DNA from: Pyricularia pennisetigena
Taxonomy: Eukaryota > Ascomycota > Sordariomycetes > Magnaporthales > Pyriculariaceae
DNA length: 64,000 nt
Direction of reading: 5' to 3'
NCBI RefSeq assembly: GCF_004337985.1
Contig: NC_043742.1
Coordinates: 5,569,259 to 5,633,258, forward strand
Shown here: in pieces, positions 47,979-61,029 of the stretch
How the letters are laid out: each line of letters starts with the position of its first letter
Numbering within the stretch: position 1 is the first letter of the stretch
Translations under genes and position numbers: made by a program
The notes under the pieces: generated by a model
Databases searched by the model: none
What the model was told of the DNA's origin: nothing
The model's input: only the letters and a program-made list of their open reading frames with translations

Positions 47979-50900
47979 TTTTTGTTTTTGCTAAACTAAT
48001 TTTTTTTTCGGTTTAAATACCCATACCCTATTAAAATTGGAGCAATTAGTTTTTAAAAATTGGTTATTAACCAACGAAATAAGTATAGGAAAAACAATTA
48101 TTTATTTTACGGCGATTTATATATGGTATATCCGTTGCTAATACGACCGATTTATCCAAAATACCGACGGATGTTTTCCCATTTTGATTTTCGTCCCGGC
48201 CAACCTTATTTCGTAAATATTTAAAAAAATAATAACTAATTTCCCAACCTTCGACGTCAAATGCTACTATAATTTAACCGAGGTATACATTACCGATACC
48301 CCGCGAACGGTTGTTATTTTTACCCAGGCGCAATTTTACGATATTTTAACCAAATTCGCCGCCCGCAAATTTAATCCCAAATTTGCGGGCACGGTTATTA
48401 TTACATTTTATTCCATATTCCTAATCCGAAAAACTAAACAATTGGACGAAATTTATAACGCGGAAAAGGTATTTAACCTATAATGTATAAATAAAATTGT
48501 CGATTTTAATCTTTAGCAACGCCCCCCCGACGTCGATAATTTCGACGATAATTCCGACATTAAAAATAATATTTAATAAATATTTTTTGTAACAGTTATT
48601 ATAATTTCGTTATATTAATATATTTATTTAAATTAAATAATTTTATTAGGAACCGTTGACGCAGAAACGGTCGGAAGGCCAATTTTTCCACGGGCGAAAA
48701 CACCAAAAATATCCGGCGTTTGGTTATATATTTACTATCCGGTATTTTTTTTCAACGTATAATTGGAAACGAAATTTAATATTTCCGTTACCGCGAATCG
48801 ATAATATACCGCGCATTTCGCTTTATTTTTTGCATTGATCGGGGTATGGCCATTGCCACGCCGATTATTAATAAAATTAGGGATATTACTGGTTTTAATA
48901 TTTTAATTTAGGACAAAATTGCGATCCCTTTCGCCCGACCTAAAGGTTTATTTTAAGAAAATATGTTTACGGTCGATTATATTTGGGAAAGTAATGGTTA
49001 TTTCGTCGCTTTTAATATCGATAAAAACACTAGAATTTTTTTATAAAAATTCGAATCGATGGGTTGGAAATGGTAGCTGTTTCACCCTCGAATTTTAAAT
49101 TTTATAATTCCTACCATTACATTAAACGAAAAATCGTTAATAATTTTTAAATATACGGGCGTATTTACGGTACGTAGGGGTATGGATACCGGGCTTATTT
49201 TACCCAACGGTACAATTATTTATCCCCGTAAACGTATTCCGCCCTATAATATTATTATTAAAAAGCTCCAATTTGGCCACCGTTTCGAAAACGTTATAAC
49301 GAACACCGAGGCAATTTTCAAAAACATTATTACCGCATTTGTGGGCGAAAATACCGACGATATTGGTCCCGTTTTATTAGGAGCTCCCACTAATACGGAT
49401 ACCATAATTGGTAACCGCCAAACCTTGGTTTTTTTTAATATGGGTTTTATCCGTTTGCTGCAATTTTTGGCAATTAATTACCTTTTTTAATTAATAATCC
49501 ACGCCGAAGACGATACCCGGGATATTAATTCGGCGGAACTGGGTAAAATGCTGGCGTTAAAAAAAATGGATTTTAAGGCCAAATACCGCAACGTTCGACA
49601 AAGTTTCAAAAAAAGCCTATAGGAAAAAAAAGCCCGTTTTAAATCGGTAATTGTGGACGTTTTAATTTAATATAGCGGCGACGGTCCCCTTAACTGGGTT
49701 TATTCGAAAATTTGCATTAATTTTAAAACGTTACCTCCGTCGGGCAAAGCTAAAATGGTCCATTTTATATTAAACGAATCGCCATTTATTACCCGCGTGG
49801 TCGAAATTTGTATGGAGGAAAAAAAAAAGGGTTAACGCGTCCTAATTATAACCTTTAATCCTTGGATTTAAGCGTAAATTGGCTATATAACAACAGTTAT
49901 TATAATCCCTTTCCTTCCCCATAGCTATTATAACAATTATTACAGTTTTTATATTTTTGGATTGTAATAAATGTTATAATAGCTATTGTTTTTCCATTTT
50001 TGTAACAATTATTACAATTTTTAATATACCTGCTAATTTTTTTAATTTTATTGCTTTTATTTTGGAAAAAGCCAGTTTCGGTGTGGTTATTATCCGATTA
50101 GGCCTGTCCCAAACCGAACGCGATAAAACCGTTTCCGATTTCACCGATTCCAGCTCCAATTTTAACGTTTATATTTTAAATATTAATATTTCCAACGCTA
50201 GTTTTAATTTGCACCCCAATTGTTGCACTGGCATTATTATCTTTTTAATGTGGAACGTTAATACACAATTGCAAATTTGTGGTCGTTTAATTCGGTTAGG
50301 TTAAAATAAACCTGTTATTTGGCGCATTTTCGAAATGCGAAGTACTTTTTTCGATTGGGTAAAAAATCGCATATTCCGGAAGGTTAATACCTTTTTTTCT
50401 ACTGTTCCGGCCGTTACTAATATATAATAAATATTATTTAAATACATTACGCGCATACGTTTCCCCAAAATTATCCAATTTCCAATTGTTAAACAATTCC
50501 TGGCGTATAAGGCAATAGCAATTATATTTTCCTGGTTTTTTAACTGCTTCGTTTAAATAGCAAAACCCCCCCAGCATTTTAATATTTTCTATTTTAACAG
50601 GACGCGCTGCATAAGCGAATTTTATTTTCGCCTGGTTTTAATGCTTATGTTAAATATCCCTAAATAGTTTAACGAACAGGATTTGGTGGAAAAAACGTCA
50701 ATTTTTATTTTAACGTTGGGTCCAGTTTATATTAATTATTAATACCAAAAGCAAAATGGTGGCCGTAATACGTTTACTAATTATATTAATCGTATATATT
50801 TGCCTTATTTCGATTTTACTATTATGGATTAAGGGTTTGTGGTTAAATTAATAAAATGGATTAAAAACAGCGATGGATTTTACGACGAAACCGCGACCGC

Positions 50901-51287
50901 GCGGGTTATCGGGGCCCCAATAAGGGATTTTGGTTTTTAGGTTATTAAACGCCGGGAAACCAATAAACCGTTTAAAAAAGGTATTTTTGGTAATAATAAC
51001 GCCGATTTTTTGGCGGTCGTTATTCCGTCTTTTTCATTTATCGATTTTGGCTTTAATTACGATAAATTTATATTCGATTCGTTAAAGAAACCCTGTATAC
51101 CCATTTTAAAAAAGGATAAAAAGGAGGATAATTTGGTCCCTGGATCGTTTACCGCGACCCCAGCTCGGAAAAAAAAACGTGGCGCTAATAAACCCACTTT
51201 TAAAAAAACATTTAACGTTGCCAAACGTTTTCGTTTTTTTTAATCGGTTTGGGTTTTTTTATTTTGCTTTTTTTTTGGGGTTTGGTG

Positions 51288-54200
51288 CTATAAAATTGGG
51301 GGTTTTATATATATAATATTGTAATAATTGTCACTATTGGGATCCGGTTTAATGGATTTATTATTCGTAATTAATAAGGTATTATAATAACGGTTATTAC
51401 TAAGATCCTTTTTGCTGGATTTATAATTAGCGGTGGATAGAGGATATAGTTTATTTGGGTAAAGAAAATAGATAAAAAACGGGTTATTTATACGGAGGAT
51501 TTTGGAGGAAATTATACCTCGCATTTTATTTTAAACCAAATTTACGATTAGCATTTGTTTGTTTGTATTTACTAATTTTGCGGACGCTGTTTTACCTCCG
51601 TTATTCGCGGGTAAGGTCACCGTTATTCGTCCATTTAACTCTTTTTTATAATGGAACGATTCTCGCCTTTACCCGCTTTAGTTTGCGTAATTTACCTTTT
51701 ATTATTTTGAATTTTATGCGCCTTTTTCGTCGGATTTTTCGTATATTCCGTCCAGCAAATTTCTTTCGGTATTAATTATACCATTAATATTTAAACCGTT
51801 TATCCGGCTATATCCCTTTTTTGGATTTGCCCCTATTTTTTCAATATCCGCCTAAAATAACACGCTATTAAGGCGTACGATTTTTTAATTAAATATTTCC
51901 AATTTATCGCCCATTAGCTTTTTTAAACCCAGGTATAATAAATTAGGGCCGTCGAAATCGAAATTGGGTAATATTTCGGCCTTTTCGCTTCCCCAACTAT
52001 TTTGGAATAATAAATACGTATAATGGATTATGTTTTGGTTAGTTAATATTATATGGTATTTGCTGTTAATGCGTATACGGGCGATATTTTCCAATGTTTT
52101 GCGTACCGTAATTGCGATTAGCCTTATCGCTGCACAATTTAGGAATGTTTTTCGCAAATCGTGCGTGGAATTGCGGTTATTTTTAATATTTATGGCGAAA
52201 CCCCTATTAATATATTCAATTGTTAGGTTTACCGGTTTAAATCCATTCCCGGCCGTAGTACATTTTACGAACGCTAATTTTAAAATCCCGGTGCGCAGCG
52301 GTTAATTTGTAACTTCTAATCGTAATAACCAGGTTAAATATAACATTTTAAAGTTATAATTTTTTGCTTTGCAACCGTAAAAAAATAGGACCAATTGCGG
52401 CATCATAATTTCCAATACGCCGTAATTTCTTTGGTGGAACGCGCTTATTATTATCCATAAAAAGTTAATTATTTGCAAATAGCGGCGTTGCGTGCGGAAA
52501 GCGATATTAATTTTGGGTTTTATATCCTATAATCCAATACCCATTAAACCGTTAATATAATTAGCGAATATATTATCGTAAATACGGTTTACCACGGAAA
52601 TATATATATTATATGGTATATCGGTAAAAACTTTTTCCAGGGCGTTTTTAAAAATTTAATCCCTATCCAATAATCCGTTTTAGATTAAAACAGCAATTAT
52701 AATGCATAAAATGCGGGACCGGAATACATTTTGTAAAAGCCGTAAAACGTGGTAAAACTCCTTTTTATTCTTTTAAAACTGGCTATATTTCCCCAACCTT
52801 ATTATATTTATGGATATAATAGGGGCGTAATATTGCTATAATTGGTTAATAAAATTAAATTCGATATAAAAAAACGCTGGTACGGGTAATATCCATTATT
52901 TTTTGTTAAAAGGTTAAAATAATTCGATATAGGTTCCCTGAATAGTACGGATATATAACGTTGTTTTTTAATCCTTATAAACAAGGAACAGGACGGAAAA
53001 ATAATCGAAATGGTCGGGTAGCAGGTTTAAAAAACGTTTAAAAAGGATTTTGTGGATTTGGATAACTCCTGCGTATTCCCTTTCGTTTTCGGTAATGGCG
53101 GGGGTTTGGATAAGGTAGGAAGTTAATATAGTTCGTGCGAGGGTAGGGTATTATGGGATTGTTTTAGGCGTATATGGGCGGTTGGGGAATAAAAAGCCAT
53201 AAATTTGGTGCATTATATAATATTTGGCGTTTTCGTAATAAGTGTCCGGATATTGTAAAAAGGCGGGCGTTTGCAACCATTTTTGGCGGAAAAGTACGGT
53301 GGCGTACCATTGGGATTGCGTATATCGTTTAAATCCTGGCGTTAATATAAGGAGATACGATATCAAATTTTGCATTCGGTTACGTTTTCCATATCCAAGG
53401 TCCTGTACCTTGTCCAGAAAGTTAAAATTGTTATATACGAAAGATAGTATTGGGTTACGAGCGATCCTTTTTAAATTTGTTTATATATTAATATATATAT
53501 ATGTAAAAAATTATTATTGCTGTTCGCGGTAAAAGCTAAATATAAATATGGATATTGTTAATAACGTATTCGGGTAACGGCGACAAATTGTTGGGTTTAC
53601 CGTTTAATAGTTTTATAAAATAAATATATTCCAAACCCGGATAATGTATTTACAATACGTCGTGGAATTCCATTATTTATAAATTATAATGCGAATACGC
53701 GTAGCAAATAATTGTTTTTTTGGGGGGAATATCCGTGGGTTAAAATCGCCAATATTAATATAACGCGTTAATTTTTTAACGTTGGGGGGTTTGTGGTTTT
53801 TAAAAAGGTATTTAATTCCAGGTGTACCACGTTCGAAATTTGTAACGATGGATAAAACGGGCGGTGGCCCCGGGAATATAATAATAATAAAAATATAAAT
53901 TTGTATAATATTAGCGTTTTGGACGGGATTTCCTAGGTGGACGTATCGAATACCTGTTTAAACCAATTTATATCGTTTACGTTTTTGGCGGAATAATTTT
54001 TTATTCCCGAAAATTGGAAATTTGTGGGTTCGAACCGGTTAAAAAAACGTAAATATTATATTAATTGCTGCAATTCCCTGCGCAAAAAATCGGTTTCAAT
54101 AGGCGCAGGAAATTTATTATTAAAACGGTATTCGACCCTATTAACGCGTAAACGTTTTCGGATTTAAAGGTTTCGTAATACTTTTTTAAAAAAAAGTATT

Positions 54201-54585
54201 CGCGATAAAGCAGGTCGGGTAATTTCGTAAAAATTTGCCGTTATTACCCAAACGTGGATAAATTGCGTAAAATTAATGCGTCGGTAACGGTTACGCCAAA
54301 ATTTGGTAATATCGCGAATAAATTTGGTTTCGGGGTTTATTTCCGCTTCGGATTCGGATTTCCTCGGTAATTACTTTTAATCGATTAAAAAGGGTTTAAA
54401 TTCCTATTTATTTTCAAATATACGATTGGGCGATAATAATTAGGATAGCGATAAAAACGAAAATAATTGCGATATTAATAAAAATAATAGGGTTAGGTCG
54501 GACGTAAAATATTGGGTTGCAGGTTGCGCGGATGGGAATATTTTTTCGGGTATATTTATTGGTATTATTGGAAATATATTTTCCA
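51288..54585 (-). pseudogene. DUF6589-like protein gene of giant copy 3; candidate transposase
   Basis: The minus-strand reading starts at ATG 54585 (MENIFPIIPINIPEK) and ends at 51288, about 1,100 codons with many stops and at least one frame change. The N-terminal third contains ILAILTHGYSP and INNGIPRRIVN; the middle contains DIPYNIYISVVNRIYDNIF and INFLWIIISAFHQRN; the C-terminal part contains LRTGILKLAFVKCTTAGNGF, LTIEYINRGFAINIKNNRN and a long conserved block (52157-51885). This order resembles fungal DUF6589 proteins as I know them, many of which lie in repeats. A transposase role is inference. It converges on the SNF2-like gene with a 44-bp gap. Confidence 0.55.
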
Positions 54586-54738
54586 TTATTGGATTCGGGT
54601 TTTATTTGGTTTAATAGTATATCGAATAAAAGTTAATATGCGTAAATATATGGTATAGTGGTAAAAATTTTTTATTTTTTTGTATATCGGGGGGAATAGT
54701 GGTTGGCGATATCGCAGCATTGGGTGTTTTGTTGGTGG

Positions 54739-54899
54739 TACCGCCATAAACGGCGAAATGCGACAAATTGTCCTTAGATTAGAACGAGCGCGATTTTTTC
54801 GGCCAATGTAATTGGTCGAAAAACCATGTGGTTAAAAGGTATATAGAGCGCTCGGTCCCCACTGCGAAGCAGGGGGGTCTAGTCTGAGCACTGAGACTA
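54739..54899 (-). repeat. 3' terminal inverted repeat region of giant copy 3
   Basis: The inner repeat at 54739-54778 is the inverse of 40535-40576 with few differences; the outer end is CTGAGACTA at 54891-54899. Confidence 0.85.
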
Positions 54900-54908
54900 G
54901 GGTCACAC
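54900..54908. repeat. Target-site duplication of giant copy 3, right (GGGTCACAC)
   Basis: It is identical to 40396-40404. The LTR of gypsy #3 continues after it with CCCTCCTAACGACACTCG. Confidence 0.85.
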
Positions 54909-55311
54909 CCCTCCTAACGACACTCGCCCAAAGAAATCACCGACCAACAGAATATCGATTACCTAAAGGAGAAGTCACGTAACGCCACGTAATCGCCAAA
55001 AAGGTGATCTTAATAATCCTTAAAAAATCACAATAAATTAGGCGAAATAATTTCTGCGATTTGTAACAAATTAAGGAAAATCATTTTTGGGACATAATTT
55101 ATATAAAACACGCTTATTACCATATAAATAAATTCGATTTTAAAATTGCTTAACAGCAATTAAATTCTAATTAATTTTAATATTTACTTGAAAACGATTA
55201 TAATTTCACCCCAATTATTAAAAACCCCAATTACCCAATTAAAACGTTTAATTGCTTTAACCTACTGTATTTTACCCTAAAAACAGGTTACCCGATACCT
55301 TAATCGTAATA
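54909..55311 (+). repeat. 5' LTR of gypsy #3, remaining 403 bp
   Basis: It continues the LTR interrupted at 40404 and ends TTAATCGTAATA, the RIP form of the TTGATCGTAACA end of the 3' LTR. Confidence 0.9.
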
Positions 55312-55589
55312 TTTTAATTGCTCCTATTCAATATTTTACCTTAAAATATACCGAATAATATCGCCGAAACAATATTTTCCAACAAAACCACCCTTTAAAC
55401 CCCTTTTACTATTAACGCTCCGGCCAACGTTAACGCCTTGCGTCAAATAATTGCGACGTTTTAAATAAAAAATTAACAATTCCAGGAACGAATAACCGAA
55501 TAAATTAATCGAACCAATAGGAACCATATTAAATACCTTTTATTATCACCTTATAATAGCACCCTAGGTACCCTGTAAAAATTTTTTAC

Positions 55590-56320
55590 GGGAACCCGGG
55601 TTTATTTTTACTTTAACGAGGACAATTTCGATAATAACGCAAAAAAGGTTATTTACGCAGTTTCGTTATTAAAGGGCGATGCGTTTACCTGGTTCGAACC
55701 AATTTTACGAAACTATTTGGACTACGATAAAAAAAAAACCGTAAAATTAAAACCAACCGCATTTTCGACGATTACGAAAATTTCGAAAAATGTTTTAAAG
55801 GAGTATTCGGTAGCCCAAACGAGGAACGCACAGCTAAACGTAAATTGGTACGCCTTACCCAAACCAAATCGGTATCCAAATATACCAGTAAATTTCGACA
55901 AATTACCGCCAAATTATTATGGGGCCCCGAAACCCTAATAGCACGCTTTTATGCGGGATTTAAAAAAAAAGTTAAAAACGAATTTATCAAAAAAAAACGA
56001 CCCGATATTTTAACCGAATACGTAAAACTAACAATTAAAATCGATAACCGATTTTACGAACGGAAATTGGAACGACGCGAAAAATTTAGCGTATAGGGGC
56101 CAACCTTGCGATAAATTAATACGGGACGCAAATACCAATACCCCAAACCGCCTCGCCAATACAATATTTCCTACGGAATATATAACGGATTTATAAACTT
56201 TAACGCGACCCAATATAAAAAACTTCGCAAAAACCCCAAAAATAGCAAATATTTTAAATGCGAAAAACTAAAACATATAGCCAAAATTTGTCCCTAAAAC
56301 ACTCCGGATTTATACCCCGA
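55590..56320 (+). pseudogene. Gypsy #3 gag
   Basis: The forward reading shows VIYAVSLLKGDAFTWFEPILRN and, after a frameshift, VRLTQTKSVSKYTSKFRQIT and FYAGFKKKVKNEF (55845-56096). The frameshift lies in an A-run near 55730, one base shorter than the same place in gypsy #2. A zinc-knuckle remnant YFKCEKLKHIAKIC is near 56240-56275, the first Cys replaced by Tyr. Confidence 0.85.
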
Positions 56321-58100
56321 TTCCAAAAAACCACGAAATTAAATACCACCACCCACTAACAAATACCACAGGATTAATATAATTTAATAAATTGGACCGT
56401 ATGTTACGACGATAATTATATAATCCATAATAACGCAAAAATGGACGCAGGATAATACCTATAAAAATTTAAAAATATTCGGACCCTAACAGTAAGAAAC
56501 CGTATATTTATTAAAACCAGACCGCCGGTATAATTACGCAGGTAAAACGCCAAATTACCCGAACCTACGGAATTAAATATTTTAGAAAAATTAAAATTAA
56601 AATTATTGGGACAAACCCACCGTATTCGGATAATCCAACAAACCCCAACGGACGAATCTAATAACGAATTAAAAAACGAATTTAGCGAAAAAGAGATTAT
56701 ATTTTCAAACCCATATAATATAGTAAAGGAGAATAACCCCTATATATATAAAAAAAAATTTATCGATTTATTCCGAAACGACCAATTAGTGCAATTTCCC
56801 GGAATATTATTTCGAATATAAATATAAAATTTTATAAAATTAATCGATCCAATTTTCGGAAATTACCCAATTTTGGATATTAAATATTCCAAACATATAA
56901 AAATCTTTTAGGTAAAATGTTTTCGAAACAATTGCGGACTGCATTTTAACAAAAAAATAATCCACGATTTCTTCCCACGACGACGCAAAATAATAAGTAT
57001 CCACGAAATATATACCATTATTAAACTACCCCATTGGGAAATTAAAATAAAATTTAATACCGAATTAGCGGTAATTTTCACCCCTTATAACGATTACCCT
57101 ATGGTATATTATAACCAAAAACAATTCCTATAATACGAATATACCCGAAACATTTGCAAAATACATATATTAGCCAAAATATAGGTATAATACGAAACGA
57201 AGTCACGATAACCAGGACCCGCACCCATAACCAAAATTGTGTGGAACCCTAACGTTAAAAACAACGAAATACCCACAAACGCACGAAAAACGCCTGCATT
57301 AACAGGGCACCGATTTAATAAAATTAGCGTTAAAAACAATTATACGCCCCGAAACAAAAAAAATAAGGATTTATAACGCGAATCCAGCAAATTAAAAAAC
57401 TAGGATAACCAAACGGTATAGGGTACCAAACGGTAGCAACAAAAACGGAACAAAAAACCCTAAACGCCACGCAAACTACGAAAATAGCATACGAACACAT
57501 ATTCCTAAATATACGATTTAATGGAAAACTTATACGAACGCTTTTTAATAGCGGAGCATAAAACAACTACATTTTTCCAAAAATCGTGAAAAAACGACGA
57601 ATATTTTGGTAATAAAAAAAAACTATATCGACTATAAACCGTAAAAAAAAAGCAGTTTTATACGGGAACGGCATTATCGAAACAAAGACCGTACACCTTT
57701 GGATGGAAAACTATGGACGAAAAAAATAAATCATTTTGGATATTACGGAAATAAGGAATAAAAATATAATTTTAAAAATTCCCTGGTTTAAAAAAAGCAA
57801 CCCCCGGATAAATTGGATAATAAACCAAATTTAATAGGAAAAACACCTAATTATTAAACGATTTCCAGCATAGCAAGGTTTATATAGGAAATATAAAGCA
57901 CGGAAGGATTAAATAAAACAAATGGCGTATTTATGAAAAGGACGACCAACCCCGGAACTAATATCGGAAAAAAAGCGACTATTTATAGGTTAAAACCGAT
58001 CCAATTATATAATATAAACCACGAAAAAATAGACCAAAAACGGCAAAATCCCAAAAAAATACCAAAATTATACACGATTATTTAACCAAAAACTCGAAAT
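56320..58100 (+). pseudogene. Gypsy #3 spacer and protease region
   Basis: The open stretch 56606-56821 corresponds to the beginning of the 201-codon stretch of gypsy #2 (MGQTHRIRIIQQTP). The protease zone with a KNIILKIPWFKK-like segment lies near 57755-57795. The region is heavily broken by stops. Confidence 0.7.
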
Positions 58101-60980
58101 AGGATTACCCGAGCACAATCCGTTCGACCACATAATACCATTAAAAAAAGGAACCCAATTAAAATTTTATAAAATATACGGTTTAAATCCGACATAAATG
58201 GAAATTTTAAACGAATATTTTACGGAAAATTTTAAAAAAAATTATATTAAACCATCGATATTACCAGCAAAATACCCAATCTTTTTCGTACCAAAAAAGA
58301 ACGGAAAATTACAATTATGCGTGGATTATAAACAATTAAACGATATTATAATAAAAAATTATTACCCGTTCCCATTAATAGGAAAATTTCGAAATATGTT
58401 TTACCAAATATAATAATTTATAATATTAAATTTTAAAAAAATATATAATTTAATCCGTATAAAGGAAGGCGAGGAATGGAAAACAGCATTTCGCACCAGA
58501 CGAAAATATTACGAATACCTGGTAATATTTTTCGGTTTTACTAACGCCCCCGCAATTTTTCAAACCATAATTAACCACGTCCTTAGGGAATGTTTAAATA
58601 TTTTTATCGTTATTTACCTGGACAATATCCTTATTTTTTCCAAAATATTGGAAAAACATAAAAAATACGTCCATACAATTTTATAAAAACTATAAAACGC
58701 TAAATTTTTAATTAAACCTAAAAAATGCATTTTTTACAGCAAGCAAATTAATTTTTTAAAATATATTATCGCCCCTGGAAAAATTAGGATGGAAAAATTA
58801 AAAATCCAAATAATAAAGGAATAGCCCCAACCATAAAACGTAAAAAACGTTCGGGTATTTTTTGGATTCGTAAATTTTTACAAAAGATTTATTAAAAGTT
58901 ACGGCGCGATCGCCACCCCATTAACCAATATAACTAAAAAAGATTTAAAATTCCAATGGACGGAATAAATATAACAAATTTTCGAACAGTTACGAAATGC
59001 AATAGCATAAAAACCGATCCTTAAGATGCCAAACCCAACGAAATTTTTCGAAATCGAAACCGACGTATCCGATTACGCAATCGGAGGACAATTTAACCAA
59101 CGAAACGAAGAAAAACGCCTGCACTTTTGCGCCTTTTTTTCACAAAAATTATATAAACCAAAATTTAATTACCAAATCCACGATAAAAAACTTATAGCTA
59201 TTATCCGAACATTTAAAAAATAGAAACCATAATTATCCGGAATTAAATACGAAATATTAGTTTATATGGATTATAAAAACCTAACCCATTTTATTATTAA
59301 TAAAATATTAAACAAACGATAAATTAAATGGGCAAAATTCCTATTAAAATTCCATTTCAAAATTATTTACCGAAAAAAAATAGAAAATGGTAGGGCCGAC
59401 GCCTTTAACAAAAAACCAAATTATAAAAATATAATACCCGAAAAAATACGGAAGATTTTTACGGTAAACGATAACGGAAACCTTTTACCAATTTACCGAA
59501 ATCTTATAACGACCAATACGGTAATTATACCAAAAAAAATACGGAAAATCCACGAAAGCAAAGTTTACGGATACTAAAGGATTTCCAAAATATTAAAACG
59601 GTTAAAACAGCACCATAATTTTAGAGGAATACGATAAAAAATACGAAAAACTATTAAAAATTGCGAACTTTGCGTAAAAAGCAAATCCGCCAAATACAAA
59701 CTTTACGGGTTTTTACAGCTTTTACCAACCCCTAATAAGGCCTGGTAAACCATTATAATGGATTTTATCGTTAAATTACCATTTTCCGGAAAAACCATTT
59801 ACTAAAACTAAATACAATAATATATTAATTATAGTGGATAAATTTATTAAATACGCCTATTTCCTACCTTATAAAAAAAATAGCAACGCCGAAAAAATCG
59901 CTTATACATTCCTACGAATAATTGTTAGCAACCACGGACTTCCAGAAAACATTATTACGGACAAAAATAAATTTTTTATATTAAAATTTTGGAAATTTTT
60001 AATAAAATAGCTAAAAGCCGACCACAAACTATTTACAGTATTTTACCCACAAACAAATAAATAAATAAAACGAATAAACCAAATATTAAAACAATACTTA
60101 AAATGCTATATAAACCACAAATAGGATAATTGGGTACGGTTATTACCCACAGCATAATTCGCATATAATAGTTTAAAAAATAAAAATATTAAAATAACCC
60201 CGTTTTATACCAATTACGGATTTAACCTTACGGTATATGGAAAACCAAAAACCACGATTACGGCCCCACGAGCCGATAAATAAGCAAACAAATTACGAAA
60301 ATTCCATTAAAAATTCCAACAGGAATTGGAATTTGTACGAAAAAAAATAACCAAATACGCTAACCAGCATCGGTTAAAAGGACCATTTTTCCAGGAGGGA
60401 AATAGCGTTTACTTTATTCGACGTAATATTAAAATATAACGACCAAATAGCAAATTTAATTATAAAAAGTTTAAACCTTTTAAAATCGATAAAAAAATTA
60501 GCGAAACCAATTACAAATTATTATTACCAGGAATTATAAAAATCCACCCAACGTTCCACGTATTATTATTGGAATTAACACCACCCGGCACCAATATACA
60601 AAAAACAATCGAAATCGACGCAAAAAAAATATATAACGTCGAACGAATATTAAACCACAAACGCAACCACGGTAAAACAAAATATTTTATTAAATGGGAA
60701 AACTACGGACACGAAAAAAACATTTGGAAACCTTTTAACCACCTCCAAAATTGCCAGGAATTATTCCGTTAATATTACCAGGAATTGGATTTACGAACAA
60801 ATTAACCAAAAAAAAAAAACGATTTAAAAAAACATTACCTATTATTCCCAAAAACTAAAAATCGACCAGGATTCGAAACTATACTATTAAACGAATTTAC
60901 AAAAAAACGATTAACATATACCAATAAATTAAAATATACGGATAAAAGCAATTTACCGACCGAATATTGCGCAAAAACAT
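58100..60980 (+). pseudogene. Gypsy #3 RT, RNase H, integrase and chromodomain
   Basis: RT shows FFVPKKNGKLQLCVDYKQLN (58198-58413) and YLDN at 58615-58626, where the second catalytic Asp of YLDD is Asn. RNase H shows EIETDVSDYAIGGQFNQRN (59026-59223). Integrase shows MDFIVKLPFSGK near 59758 and ATNHGLP-like and TDKN segments near 59930-59970. The chromodomain, YNVERILNHKRNHGKTKYF (60569-60772), is the best preserved part. It would direct integration to methylated histone-marked chromatin, consistent with the nested setting. Confidence 0.9.
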
Positions 60981-61029
60981 TTATTTTATCCAATAAAAAA
61001 AAATTTAAAGGATTTATCGGGAAAATCGA

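Larger units (their letters stand above)
45121..51243 (+). pseudogene. SNF2-type helicase gene of giant copy 3
   Basis: ATG at 45121 opens MEHIPNNIKLPANLITIP. An Asn/Asp/Pro-rich tract follows to about 45700, then NPPAWFGRGNNIF (about 46090). The ATPase lobe begins near 48060: WLLTNEISIGKTIIYF (altered Walker A, 48079-48096), LIFVPANLIS, VIITFYSIF, then ATPIINKIRDITGF (motif III, 48855-48896). The C-terminal lobe has LSQTERDKTVSDF, LHPNCCTGIIIFLMW and LQICGRLIRLG (motif VI, to 50304). A Lys-rich tail ends at 51243. Frame changes and about a dozen palindromes separate the blocks; introns cannot be told from indels. SNF2 enzymes move along DNA and remodel chromatin. Confidence 0.68.
40405..54899 (+). 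mobile_element. Giant TIR DNA element, copy 3 (both ends present)
   Basis: It spans 14,495 bp, about 13.8 kb without the solo LTR at 43599-44271 and its extra 5-bp duplication. The ends are the inverted pair TAGTCTCAG...CTGAGACTA plus inner inverted repeats at 40535-40576 and 54739-54778. The 9-bp duplication GGGTCACAC shows insertion by a transposase or integrase-like mechanism. The gene order is RecQ-like (+), SNF2-like (+), DUF6589-like (-, convergent). No tyrosine recombinase, RT, DNA polymerase B or Rep-helicase was recognised, so Starship, retrotransposon, Maverick and Helitron readings fit poorly. I did not recognise it as a named family. Confidence 0.88.

Noticed and set aside
49957..50304. 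CxxCYN peptides as multiple zinc knuckles in the SNF2-like protein
   Set aside because: The encoding palindromes occur in different frames and at 32-bp spacing, so the peptide pattern is a by-product of a DNA motif.
40405..54899. Giant element as a Starship, Helitron, Maverick or KDZ element
   Set aside because: No tyrosine recombinase (DUF3435), Rep-helicase, DNA polymerase B or retroviral-type integrase was seen, and inverted ends with a 9-bp duplication argue against Helitron and Starship. KDZ could not be excluded without a profile search, so no name was given.
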